Positions 1 to 5,722 of a DNA stretch of 5,782 nt are shown here, one piece after another; within the stretch, counting starts at the first letter, position 1, and every line of letters begins with the position of its first letter. Under the pieces are notes generated by a model, which did not search any database, was not told where the DNA came from, and saw only the letters and a list, made by a program, of their open reading frames with translations. The translations under genes were made by a program, and so were the position numbers. The stretch spans positions 1 through 5,782 of the forward strand of contig JAGVEP010000119.1 of NCBI GenBank assembly GCA_020058145.1, in the 5' to 3' direction. This DNA comes from Phycisphaerae bacterium (GTDB lineage Bacteria > Planctomycetota > Phycisphaerae > UBA1845 > Fen-1342).

Positions 1-648
1 CGTCACTCCGTCGCCCAGGTGTAGTTGCACCCCGTTCCGCGCCAGCTCCAGGTGCAGCCGCGCGGCGACCTCGGCGTCCAGCGGCGGCATGACCTGCGGC
101 AGGATTTCGATCATCGCCACGGCGAGCCCCCGCCGCCGCAAATTCTCGGCCATTTCGAGCCCGATGAACCCGCCGCCGATGACTAGCGCGGACTGCGCGC
201 CGGCGTCGACCGCCTGCTTGATGCGGTCCATGTCCTCGAGGTTGCGGAGCGTGAACACGGCCGGGTGTTCGACGCCCGGAAGCGGCGGCACCAGCGGCGC
301 GGCACCCGGCGACAGCAACAGCACGTCGTAGCTCTCGTTGTAGATCCGGCCGGTGTCCAATTCGCGGGCCTGGACGGTGCGGGTGGCGCGATCGATCCGC
401 GTCACCTCTGTACGGGTGCGAACGTCGAGGTCAAAACGCTGCGTCAACCCCGCCTTGGTCTGCACGAGCAGGGCAGCGCGGTTCGGGATTTCACCGCCAA
501 TGTGATACGGCAGCCCGCAGTTGGCGAAGGACACGTCACGACCGCGCTCGAAGATGATGATCGTGGCGTCCTCGTCGAGACGCCGGGCGCGCGCCGCAGC
601 CGTCGCACCGCCGGCCACCCCGCCGACGATCACCAGTTTCTTGCCCAT
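1..648 (-). CDS. CoA-disulfide reductase / NADH oxidase-like flavoprotein, N-terminal part (runs off window)
   Basis: This is a two-dinucleotide-fold FAD/NAD(P)H oxidoreductase. The family reduces CoA disulfide, polysulfide or oxygen in the cytoplasm, using FAD and a single redox-active cysteine. Visible in the 216 residues present: an N-terminal FAD-binding loop VGGVAGGATAAARARR (residues 8-23); the family signature SFANCGLPYHIGG (40-52), whose Cys44 matches the active-site cysteine of CoA-disulfide reductases; the FAD-contact segment LLSPGAAP (111-118); and the NAD(P)H-binding loop VIGGGFIGLEMAENL (156-170). The start ATG (646-648) begins MGKKLVIVGG exactly at the Rossmann strand, with a GGAG 11 nt upstream, slightly far. 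The family usually has about 440-560 residues, some with a C-terminal rhodanese domain, so more than half lies left of the window. The cysteine signature argues against a generic NADH dehydrogenase or ferredoxin reductase. The exact substrate cannot be read from this part. Confidence 0.93.
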   Translation of the reverse strand, partial: MGKKLVIVGGVAGGATAAARARRLDEDATIIIFERGRDVSFANCGLPYHIGGEIPNRAALLVQTKAGLTQRFDLDVRTRTEVTRIDRATRTVQARELDTGRIYNESYDVLLLSPGAAPLVPPLPGVEHPAVFTLRNLEDMDRIKQAVDAGAQSALVIGGGFIGLEMAENLRRRGLAVAMIEILPQVMPPLDAEVAARLHLELARNGVQLHLGDGVT

Positions 649-679
649 GTGTTATTCAACTCCGAACTCGCCAGGCAGC

Positions 680-685
680 ACTATA
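680..685 (-). promoter_or_regulatory. Possible -10 element of the flavoprotein gene
   Basis: On the minus strand this reads TATAGT (5 of 6 to TATAAT). Transcription would start near 673, about 25 nt before the flavoprotein ATG. No convincing -35 box is seen at 15-19 bp, where the sequence is GC-rich. The element sits between the repeat array and the gene, so the promoter does not need the repeats. Confidence 0.35.
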
Positions 686-710
686 GCACGACTGCAGGCC
701 GCGCGGGATG

Positions 711-774
711 CAGAAAACGGGACACGCAGAAAACGGGACAGGGTCAGAAAACGGGAGGGTCAGAAAACGGGACA
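711..774. repeat. Four-unit direct repeat array, CAGAAAACGGGACA
   Basis: Four copies of CAGAAAACGGGA(CA) begin at 711, 727, 745 and 761, so the spacing is 16, 18 and 16 bp. Copies 1, 2 and 4 have the full 14 bp; copy 3 ends ...GGGAGG. The stretch also contains an exact 16-bp tandem duplication (741-756 and 757-772). The array is poorer in GC than the genes and contains the same core as the REP-like motif at 822-840 and 4871-4889, in reverse complement. It is best read as a cluster of degenerate RAYT-associated repeats rather than regulatory sites. Binding sites for a repressor cannot be excluded from spacing alone. Confidence 0.85.
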
Positions 775-839
775 GGTTCGGTTTTGACCAGGTTCGGTTT
801 TTTGCTTCGTGAACCGATTTATCGAACCTGTCCCGTTTT
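764..839. repeat. Nested inverted repeat (REP-like hairpin)
   Basis: A perfect 17-bp inverted repeat pairs 764-780 with 823-839 (AAAACGGGACAGGTTCG and its complement). A second 6-bp stem nests inside it (794-799 with 812-817, TCGGTT/AACCGA, 12-nt loop). Single-stranded, the region would fold into a long stem with an internal hairpin, the type of structure recognised by RAYT-family Y1 transposases. The + strand copy ends in a run of Ts (835-841), so it could also terminate transcription toward the RM genes. Its match to the motif beside the transposase favours the REP interpretation. Confidence 0.7.
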
Positions 840-840
840 T
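822..840. repeat. Left copy of 19-bp direct repeat flanking the RM/RAYT segment
   Basis: TCGAACCTGTCCCGTTTTT is identical over 19 bases to positions 4871-4889, in the same orientation. Identity stops at both edges. This copy is also the right arm of the nested inverted repeat and ends 57 bases before the RM gene start. See the right copy and the findings for its meaning. Confidence 0.9.
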
Positions 841-883
841 TCCACCCGGGAACTGAGCAATGGCGTCCACGTCCGGCACGCAT

Positions 884-889
884 TACACT
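884..889 (+). promoter_or_regulatory. Possible -10 element of the RM operon
   Basis: TACACT (4 of 6 to TATAAT) lies 8 bases before the ATG at 898. Transcription would start at or next to the ATG, giving a leaderless mRNA. That fits the absence of any Shine-Dalgarno sequence before this gene. The -35 region around 861-866 (TGGCGT) is a poor match, so this is only a candidate. Confidence 0.25.
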
Positions 890-897
890 TTTGCCCT

Positions 898-2952
898 ATG
901 GCCAAACCCGGACAATCGCAACCGCTGATCGAAAAAGCCCTTTCCGAAGGCCACTTGCGCCTCGACACCTCCGGCAAGACGGAGAGGATCGTCTATGTCG
1001 CGGTCAACCACTTTGAGAAGTGGTCCGACCCCGAGGAGAAGGTCCGCGCCGAGTTCTACGCCGAGCTCATCTACAAGTACGACTACGCCCCTCAGCGGAT
1101 CGGCGTCGAGGTCACGGTGCCCGACCGCTCGCCGAGCGACTTTGCCGACCTGGTGGTCTTCCACGATGACGAACGCAAGCGGCCCTTCGCGGTGGTCGAG
1201 TGCAAGAAGGACGGCATCAGCGATGCCGAGTTCAACCAGGCTGTAGAACAGGCGTGGGGGAACGGCAACGCCCACAAGTTCCGGGCGGCGTACGTCGGCG
1301 TGGTCGCGGGCGGCACGCGGAAGTTTCTCGACGCCGACGACAAGTACGGGGCGCTGGAACGCGACAAGAACGTCGTCGCCGACCTGCCCGCGGGCTACGG
1401 CAAGCCGCCGGAGTACAAGTACCGCAAGGGCGTGAGTAAGGACTGGCAGGACATCCGCCCCGTCAGCAAGGGCGAGCTGATCGCCGCGATCAAGAAATGC
1501 CACCAAACGCTTTGGGGCGGCGGGCGCCTCTCCCCTCCCGCGGCCTTCGGCGAGTTCTGCAAGATCATCTTCGTCAAGGTCCGCGACGAGAAGCGCCCGC
1601 GGAAAAAGGGCGAACCCTACCAGTTTCAGATCAAGACCGACGAGAAAGCCCACGCGCTGGCCGCGCGCATCAAGGCTATGTACGCCGTCGAACAACTCAA
1701 AGAGCCCGATGTCTTCGCAGAGGACATGAAGATCGACGCCGGCACGCTCAAGATGGTCGTCTCTCACCTCGAAAGCATCGACTTCAGCCGTACTGACCTC
1801 GACACCAAGGGCGTCGCCTTTGAGCAGTTCATGGATGACTTCTTCAAGGGCGACTTCGGCCAGTACTTCACCCCGCGCGAGATCATCCAGTTCGCTGTCG
1901 AGATGCTCCGCCCCGATCGCGATGACAAGATCCTCGACCCCGCCTGCGGCTCCGGCGGCTTTCTGCTGTATGCCATGGACTACGTCCGGCGCGAAGCCGA
2001 CAAGCTCTATCCGAACCACGAGACCGATCCCGATGAGCGCGAATCCCACCGCGACTTCTGGCACACGTTCGCCCAAGACAGATTGTACGGCATCGAGATC
2101 AACGATGAGATCAGCCGCGTCGCCAAGATGAACATGATTCTCCACGATGACGGCCATACCAACGTCATCAGCTTCGACGCTTTGGAACGATTCGAAGGGC
2201 TACGCAGCCGGAAGAAGCGTCTGCAGCCCGGCGGATTCGACCTGGTTCTGACCAATCCCCCCTTCGGCGCCGTGGTCAAGGAAAGCGAGAAGGGCAAGGC
2301 GTACATGGAGGGGTGGGAACTTCTTCGGTACGTCGGCAAACCCGGAACGGGCGGAAGTGATGACGACCCGGAGCGCAGCGACGCCAGGGCGGGCAAGAAG
2401 GCGCTGAAATCCCGCACCAGCATCAAGACCGAAATCCTCTTCTGCGAACGCGTCTGGCAGTTCTTGAAGCCCGGCACGGGCCGGGCGGCGATCGTGCTCC
2501 CCGACGGCATCCTGACCAACTCATCGCTCCAGGGCGTGCGCGACTGGCTCTTGCAGCGGTTCCAACTGCTGGCCGTGGTCAGCCTGCCGCAAGAGGCGTT
2601 CCAGCACGCGGGGGCGGGGGTCAAGGCGAGCGTGGTCTTTGTCAGGAAGCGGGCAGAGGATGAGCAGCCCGATGATGACGAAGCGATCTTCATGGCCGCC
2701 CCGGCGAACATCGGCTACGACGCCACGGGCCGCAAGACCGCCCGCGTGAGCGTCAAGAGCGAGAACGGACGCAAGAAGGTCGAGGTCCACGCGACGGACC
2801 TGTTTGATGTCGAAGTGACGTTCGAGAAGGCGGCCAAGGCGGGCACGGGCGAGGAGGAATGGCAGGAGAAAACCCGCCGGGTGGTGGCGGGCACGGGCGT
2901 GCTGGGCCAGTACCGGGCCTTCGAGAAGAAGCCCGAACCTTTTTTCGTCTAA
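898..2952 (+). CDS. hsdM: Fused restriction nuclease / N6-adenine methyltransferase (RM subunit, BcgI-like)
   Basis: A 684-residue protein expected to both methylate adenine in its DNA site, using S-adenosylmethionine, and cut unmodified DNA. Residues about 15-150 form an HsdR-N-terminal-type PD-(D/E)xK nuclease: Asp84 in FADLVVF, then E101-C-K103 in FAVVECKKDG. Residues about 192-320 are the helical N-terminal region of HsdM proteins. The methyltransferase follows: FGQYFTPREI (320-329), SAM-binding DPACGSGGF (347-355), GIEIND (398-403) and the catalytic NPPFG (453-457) of gamma-class N6-adenine enzymes. No helicase or Walker motif is present. The frame stays open upstream to 265, but that part is antisense to the flavoprotein. 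The ATG at 898 is the first sensible start and lacks a Shine-Dalgarno sequence. Length is close to BcgI-type RM subunits, while ordinary HsdM proteins (about 480-530) lack the nuclease. The gene overlaps the specificity frame by 94 bases and ends with a slippery T-run. Confidence 0.95.
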   Translation: MAKPGQSQPLIEKALSEGHLRLDTSGKTERIVYVAVNHFEKWSDPEEKVRAEFYAELIYKYDYAPQRIGVEVTVPDRSPSDFADLVVFHDDERKRPFAVVECKKDGISDAEFNQAVEQAWGNGNAHKFRAAYVGVVAGGTRKFLDADDKYGALERDKNVVADLPAGYGKPPEYKYRKGVSKDWQDIRPVSKGELIAAIKKCHQTLWGGGRLSPPAAFGEFCKIIFVKVRDEKRPRKKGEPYQFQIKTDEKAHALAARIKAMYAVEQLKEPDVFAEDMKIDAGTLKMVVSHLESIDFSRTDLDTKGVAFEQFMDDFFKGDFGQYFTPREIIQFAVEMLRPDRDDKILDPACGSGGFLLYAMDYVRREADKLYPNHETDPDERESHRDFWHTFAQDRLYGIEINDEISRVAKMNMILHDDGHTNVISFDALERFEGLRSRKKRLQPGGFDLVLTNPPFGAVVKESEKGKAYMEGWELLRYVGKPGTGGSDDDPERSDARAGKKALKSRTSIKTEILFCERVWQFLKPGTGRAAIVLPDGILTNSSLQGVRDWLLQRFQLLAVVSLPQEAFQHAGAGVKASVVFVRKRAEDEQPDDDEAIFMAAPANIGYDATGRKTARVSVKSENGRKKVEVHATDLFDVEVTFEKAAKAGTGEEEWQEKTRRVVAGTGVLGQYRAFEKKPEPFFV

Positions 2953-4400
2953 GCCCCGCCGGAGAGTCGGCAAGCCGGGCCACAACCGGCTTCGCCGTCC
3001 GTCGGGGCGACTGCAAAACGAGACTGAACCCAAGCTTCTTCGCGGGCGGCTTTCAAGCCCTGCTTACTTCGCTCAACGCTGTCCCAAGCATTCGCCCGCT
3101 CGGCGGGCTGATTGCAAATGGCGGCTTTGGCGTGTTGCCCCCCGGTGACAGCTATCTCCCAGACGGCGGCATTCGCTTTCTACGACCGACCGAAATGCGT
3201 GAAGGAAACCAGATCGAATGGGGTGCGTGCCTGCGCGCCCCTGCTGAATTTGGTCGCCATGAACGCGCCCGCGTACTCGTCGGCGACATTATTCTGGCCG
3301 TCAAAGGTGCAACCATCGCCGCAGAGAAATCGGTGTGTCTCATTGACGAGCTAAGCGAACCAACCATCGTCAACGGGAGCATCTTCCGCTTCCAACCGAA
3401 GCACTCGGAGGTGTCCGGCGAGTTCTTGCTCGAAATCCTCTCCTCCTCAATCGCACGCCGCCAGATGAAGGGCGCAATGATTCTGAACAACGCAGTAGAC
3501 TACCTGAGCCGGGATGTCATCGACCAGTTACTACTCCCGATTTCCTCGCCAACGGAACAAACCAAACTGGTCCGCGTGATGGCCGCCGCGAGGGCGGCGC
3601 GGCGGCGGAAACTGGAGGAGGCCGAATCCCTCCTCGGCGGCCTCGACGCCTTCGTCCTCGAAGCCCTGGGCCTCACCCTGCCCCCGCCCGACGGCCACCG
3701 CACTACCTACGCGGTTCGCCTCTCCGATGTGCGCGAAGGAAAGAAGCTCTACCCGGACTACTTCCACCCCGAACGCCTGAACGCGATCCGCGCTGTGGAG
3801 CGCAAATACAAGGGCGACCGCTGCGCGACACTTCTATCCGTCGCCGAGTTCCGCCGCGACCACCGCCAAATCCAGCCCGACGATCCCTACCTCGGACTCG
3901 CCAACGTCCAGCCGAATACCGGGGTGCGCATCGACAGCACCGAAGACGACGGCGAGGGCACCGTCTTCGACTACGCCGAAAACGATGTCCTTTTCGCCCG
4001 TCTCCGCCCATACTTGAACAAGGTCTACCGGGCCGAGAGCGGCGGCGTCTGCTCCCCCGAGTTCCACGTCATGCGCGTCCGCCCCGGCGAAGACGGCAAG
4101 CCGCGCGTGATCCCCGACTACCTCGCCGCCGTCCTACGCTCGGGCCTTGTGCTCTCTCAGACCCGCCACATGATGACGGGCAACACCCACCCGCGCCTCG
4201 CCAATGACGACGTGGTGAACCTAGTGGTCCCCGTCCCCGACTCCGCCACGCAGAAGAAGATCGCCGCCGAAGTCTCCCGCCGCCGCGGCGCCGCCCGCCG
4301 CCTGCGCGACGAGGCTTCCCGCCTCTGGGACGACGCCAAACGCCGCTTCGAGGAGGAACTGTTGGGGCCGGAGCCGCTGCCGGGCCGCCCGAAGCCCTGA
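2859..4400 (+). CDS. hsdS: DNA specificity subunit (HsdS-type, two target recognition domains)
   Basis: This protein chooses the DNA sequence the enzyme methylates and cuts by binding one half-site with each of two target recognition domains. From the ATG at 2859 (513 aa), residues 54-84 (TRLNPSFFAGGF...LGGLI) are the usual lead-in to the first domain. TRD1 spans about 80-230, with the typical IRFLRPTEM strand at 105-113. A helical spacer rich in Arg, Lys and Glu follows (232-270). TRD2 spans about 284-460 (LGLANVQP 345-352, DVLFARLRPYLNKV 376-389), and a second helical spacer covers 461-501, giving the usual pseudo-symmetric layout. The start is doubtful: the ATG at 2859 lies inside the RM gene with GAGGAGGA directly abutting it, and no ATG, GTG or TTG occurs in frame again until about 3129, already inside TRD1. 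The first ~28 residues from 2859 are low-complexity and look like an out-of-frame reading of the RM gene. Either this start is used or the protein is made by -1 frameshifting. Confidence 0.92.
   Translation: MAGENPPGGGGHGRAGPVPGLREEARTFFRLSPAGESASRATTGFAVRRGDCKTRLNPSFFAGGFQALLTSLNAVPSIRPLGGLIANGGFGVLPPGDSYLPDGGIRFLRPTEMREGNQIEWGACLRAPAEFGRHERARVLVGDIILAVKGATIAAEKSVCLIDELSEPTIVNGSIFRFQPKHSEVSGEFLLEILSSSIARRQMKGAMILNNAVDYLSRDVIDQLLLPISSPTEQTKLVRVMAAARAARRRKLEEAESLLGGLDAFVLEALGLTLPPPDGHRTTYAVRLSDVREGKKLYPDYFHPERLNAIRAVERKYKGDRCATLLSVAEFRRDHRQIQPDDPYLGLANVQPNTGVRIDSTEDDGEGTVFDYAENDVLFARLRPYLNKVYRAESGGVCSPEFHVMRVRPGEDGKPRVIPDYLAAVLRSGLVLSQTRHMMTGNTHPRLANDDVVNLVVPVPDSATQKKIAAEVSRRRGAARRLRDEASRLWDDAKRRFEEELLGPEPLPGRPKP
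2940..3008 (+). promoter_or_regulatory. Candidate -1 programmed frameshift site joining RM and S frames
   Basis: In the RM reading frame the codons are T|TTT|TTC (2940-2946), a canonical X XXY YYZ slippery heptamer, two codons before the TAA at 2950. A -1 slip leads exactly into the specificity frame (…PEPFF then RLSPAGES). Six bases after the heptamer a GC stem can form (GCCCCG 2953-2958 with CGGGGC 3003-3008), enclosing a 7-bp hairpin (AAGCCGG 2972-2978 with CCGGCTT 2986-2992). The motif and pairings are seen; function is inferred. A chance T-run, or a fixed frameshift in an ancestral fused gene, remains possible. Confidence 0.4.
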
Positions 4401-4831
4401 CCATTCCTCCGCCCCGCCGGGGCGGAATCGACAAACGGACCCGCCTTCCACGGGTTGCGCTCGACGTATCGGCACACGGCGAGGAAATGCCCATCCGTCT
4501 GCACGGGGAACGACTTGTACCGCCCCTGATAGATGTGCCCGGTCCCCACGACGTGCCGATGCTCCTGCCAACGCCGCGCGTGCGTGATGCTGAGCCGCTG
4601 CATGAACGCCGCCAGATCGCCATCCTCCCGAGGCCGCAGCACGAGGTGCCAGTGATTGGGCATGAGGCAATAGGCCAGGAGGCGCATTCGCCGCAGCGGC
4701 AGCGTCTCGCACAGGACCCGCTCGAATGCGTCGTAGTCCTGGTCGGTGTCGAATAGCCGCATTCGGCCCACGCCCCGGTTGAGAACGTGGAACACCATGC
4801 CTCCCGGTGCCCGTCGCGCCGTTCGCGGCAT
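4157..4831 (-). CDS. REP-associated tyrosine (RAYT/TnpA_REP, Y1 HUH) transposase, C-terminally truncated
   Basis: RAYTs are single-strand DNA nucleases of the IS200/IS605 Y1 superfamily that act on REP hairpins. Starting at the ATG 4829-4831, the protein begins MPRTARRAPGGMVFHVLNRG, the usual RAYT start. It then shows the metal-binding HUH motif HWH in CLMPNHWHLVLRP (residues 60-62), DLAAFMQRLSITHARRW (72-88), HIYQGRYKSF (99-108), and RYVERNP (121-127) with the likely catalytic Tyr122. Recognisable sequence ends near residue 131 (about position 4437). The usual continuation with a WRWSS-type motif is absent. The remaining ~93 residues are a low-complexity Arg/Ser/Gly tail read antisense through the hairpin and the last 244 bases of the specificity gene, ending at 4157. 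The gene is therefore probably a remnant, although both catalytic motifs are intact. No Shine-Dalgarno sequence is seen; a GTG two codons upstream (4837) is a less likely start. A REP-like motif lies 40 bases upstream. Confidence 0.85.
   Translation of the reverse strand: MPRTARRAPGGMVFHVLNRGVGRMRLFDTDQDYDAFERVLCETLPLRRMRLLAYCLMPNHWHLVLRPREDGDLAAFMQRLSITHARRWQEHRHVVGTGHIYQGRYKSFPVQTDGHFLAVCRYVERNPWKAGPFVDSAPAGRRNGQGFGRPGSGSGPNSSSSKRRLASSQRREASSRRRRAAPRRRETSAAIFFCVAESGTGTTRFTTSSLARRGWVLPVIMWRV
4409..4425 (+). terminator. GC-rich hairpin after the specificity gene
   Basis: CCGCCCC (4409-4415) pairs with GGGGCGG (4419-4425) across a GCC triloop, nine bases after the TGA of the specificity gene. 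The arms extend imperfectly outward (ATTCC 4403-4407 with GGAAT 4424-4428). There is no T-run, so intrinsic termination would be weak. The symmetric stem could act in both directions. It also marks the place where recognisable transposase coding sequence stops on the other strand. Confidence 0.45.
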
Positions 4832-4870
4832 GAGCACAACTTACCCGTGCCGCCCGCGCGCCGTCAAGAA

Positions 4871-4889
4871 TCGAACCTGTCCCGTTTTT
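4871..4889. repeat. Right copy of 19-bp direct repeat (REP-like), upstream of the transposase
   Basis: TCGAACCTGTCCCGTTTTT is identical to 822-840 and in the same orientation. It lies between the 3' end of the membrane-protein gene (stop at 4919) and the transposase start (4831), where RAYT-associated REP elements commonly sit. On the transposase strand it reads AAAAACGGGACAGGTTCGA, containing the core of the array at 711-774. It has no adjacent inverted partner of its own. Confidence 0.9.
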
Positions 4890-4918
4890 CACGGTGCACG
4901 ACCAGCCGAAAGTCAAAC

Positions 4919-5593
4919 CTACCTCTCGACCTCGGCCAGCAACCGCTGAATCCATGACGGGGTGTCCTCGGCGAATTCGGCTAGATACCGGCGACGCGTC
5001 AAATAGTACAGCGCCAACCCGCCTTGCGCAAGCGCGCTCACCACGATGACCAGCGTGTAGAAACCGTAGGCGATGACGGGCGCCCAGGCGCTGAGCTGTT
5101 GCTCGATATTCACTCCGGCACCCTGCAACGGAGCCAACTCGGCACGCAGCTCTGGCGAAATGAGCCCGAAATCACCCCCACTGTGTGCGGCCGTGACCAT
5201 CTGGTACACGCAGTACGCCGAAATCAGCAGCACGAAGGCGAGTTGATTTGTCGCCAGCAGCACGGCGGCGCCCGGCTCGCCCCGCCGCACCCCTCCGGCT
5301 CCGATGTACTCGACCGCCCCAATGACCGCGATTCCCGCCACCATGACCCAGCCTATCCAGCTCGGCCAGATCAAGCTGACAACCGCCCCCAACCCACTAA
5401 TCAGCAGAATTGTCAGCGCCGACCCCCGCGCCGTGCGCGCCGCCCGCTGAATCGGCCGGCGGGTACCAATGGCGGCTCGCAAGGCCCGGTAATGCTCTTC
5501 GCGGAGCGGCCCCAAGCCGTCGTCGGTGCCTGCGGGACGCGCGGTCACCAGGATCGGATTGCGGTCGGAAGTTTGAGACACCAGTAGGCTCAT
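4919..5593 (-). CDS. Uncharacterised four-TM membrane protein
   Basis: I do not recognise this 224-residue protein. Residues 1-57 are soluble and end in an Arg-rich stretch (RRPIQRAARTARG, 45-57), which suggests a cytoplasmic N-terminus by the positive-inside rule. Hydrophobic segments follow at about 58-76, 80-98, 110-132 and 170-197. The loop between segments 3 and 4 (133-169) is polar, carries several acidic residues and is probably outside. The fourth segment ends in RRR (200-202), and the last ~22 residues form a short acidic tail ending EVER. No signal peptide, lipobox or catalytic motif is visible. The ATG at 5591-5593 is chosen because AAAGGAGA stands directly before it, though the gap to the GGAG core is only one base. 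A TTG at 5674 would add 27 residues without membrane character and is less likely. It is probably a monocistronic resident gene at the edge of the repeat-bounded segment. Confidence 0.75.
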   Translation of the reverse strand: MSLLVSQTSDRNPILVTARPAGTDDGLGPLREEHYRALRAAIGTRRPIQRAARTARGSALTILLISGLGAVVSLIWPSWIGWVMVAGIAVIGAVEYIGAGGVRRGEPGAAVLLATNQLAFVLLISAYCVYQMVTAAHSGGDFGLISPELRAELAPLQGAGVNIEQQLSAWAPVIAYGFYTLVIVVSALAQGGLALYYLTRRRYLAEFAEDTPSWIQRLLAEVER

Positions 5594-5611
5594 TCTCCTT
5601 TCATCGGTCGA

Positions 5612-5640
5612 ATCATAGGCCTTCTGCGTGCGGTCGTCGC
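5612..5640 (-). promoter_or_regulatory. Candidate promoter of the membrane-protein gene
   Basis: On the minus strand TATGAT (5617 to 5612, 5 of 6 to consensus) is preceded at 17 bp by GCGACG (5640 to 5635, 3 of 6 to TTGACA). Transcription would begin near 5605, giving a leader of about 12 nt that still contains the AAAGGAGA ribosome-binding sequence before the ATG at 5593. The weak -35 keeps confidence low. Confidence 0.4.
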
Positions 5641-5681
5641 ACGCCGGCGGCGACCGGGCCGTTCCGCACACCAAATCAAGC

Positions 5682-5722
5682 AGAACAGCCGGCGCCCGCG
5701 TTGGCGGGTCGCCGGCTGTTCT
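5682..5722. terminator. Strong intergenic hairpin, probable terminator
   Basis: AGAACAGCCGGCG (5682-5694) pairs perfectly with CGCCGGCTGTTCT (5710-5722). After a one-base bulge (T5709) five more pairs form (CCCGC 5695-5699 with GCGGG 5704-5708), leaving a GTTG loop. This 18-bp stem is the strongest hairpin in the window. The + strand continues TTTG, a poor U-tract; the minus strand has none. It lies upstream of the membrane-protein promoter, so it most likely ends a gene to the right of the window and insulates the membrane gene. Confidence 0.6.

Noticed and set aside
711..774. CRISPR array
   Set aside because: The repeats are only 12-14 bp with 2-6 bp between them, far too short for repeat-spacer units, and no cas genes are present.
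265..897. In-frame 211-codon extension upstream of the RM gene
   Set aside because: It is antisense to the well-supported flavoprotein gene and crosses the repeat array. The encoded sequence shows no domain, whereas HsdR-N-type homology begins only after the ATG at 898.
883..2157. 424-codon open frame on the minus strand
   Set aside because: It lies fully antisense to the RM gene and is a by-product of high GC codon bias. The translation is repetitive Val/Leu/Asp/Gly without motifs, while the + strand carries all the catalytic motifs.
4069..4955. Two further minus-strand open frames (4069-4839 and 4221-4955) over the transposase
   Set aside because: Only the frame with start 4831 contains the HWH and RYVERNP motifs. 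The other two give Arg- or Ala-rich sequence typical of out-of-frame GC-rich DNA.
5024..5587. 187-codon + strand open frame
   Set aside because: It is antisense to the membrane-protein gene, with low-complexity Arg/His/Gln-rich translation and no motif.
5590..5604. Four-codon minicistron (MKGE) whose stop overlaps the membrane-protein start as ATGA
   Set aside because: It lacks its own ribosome-binding site and is so short that chance explains it; the AAAGGAGA in it serves the downstream start.
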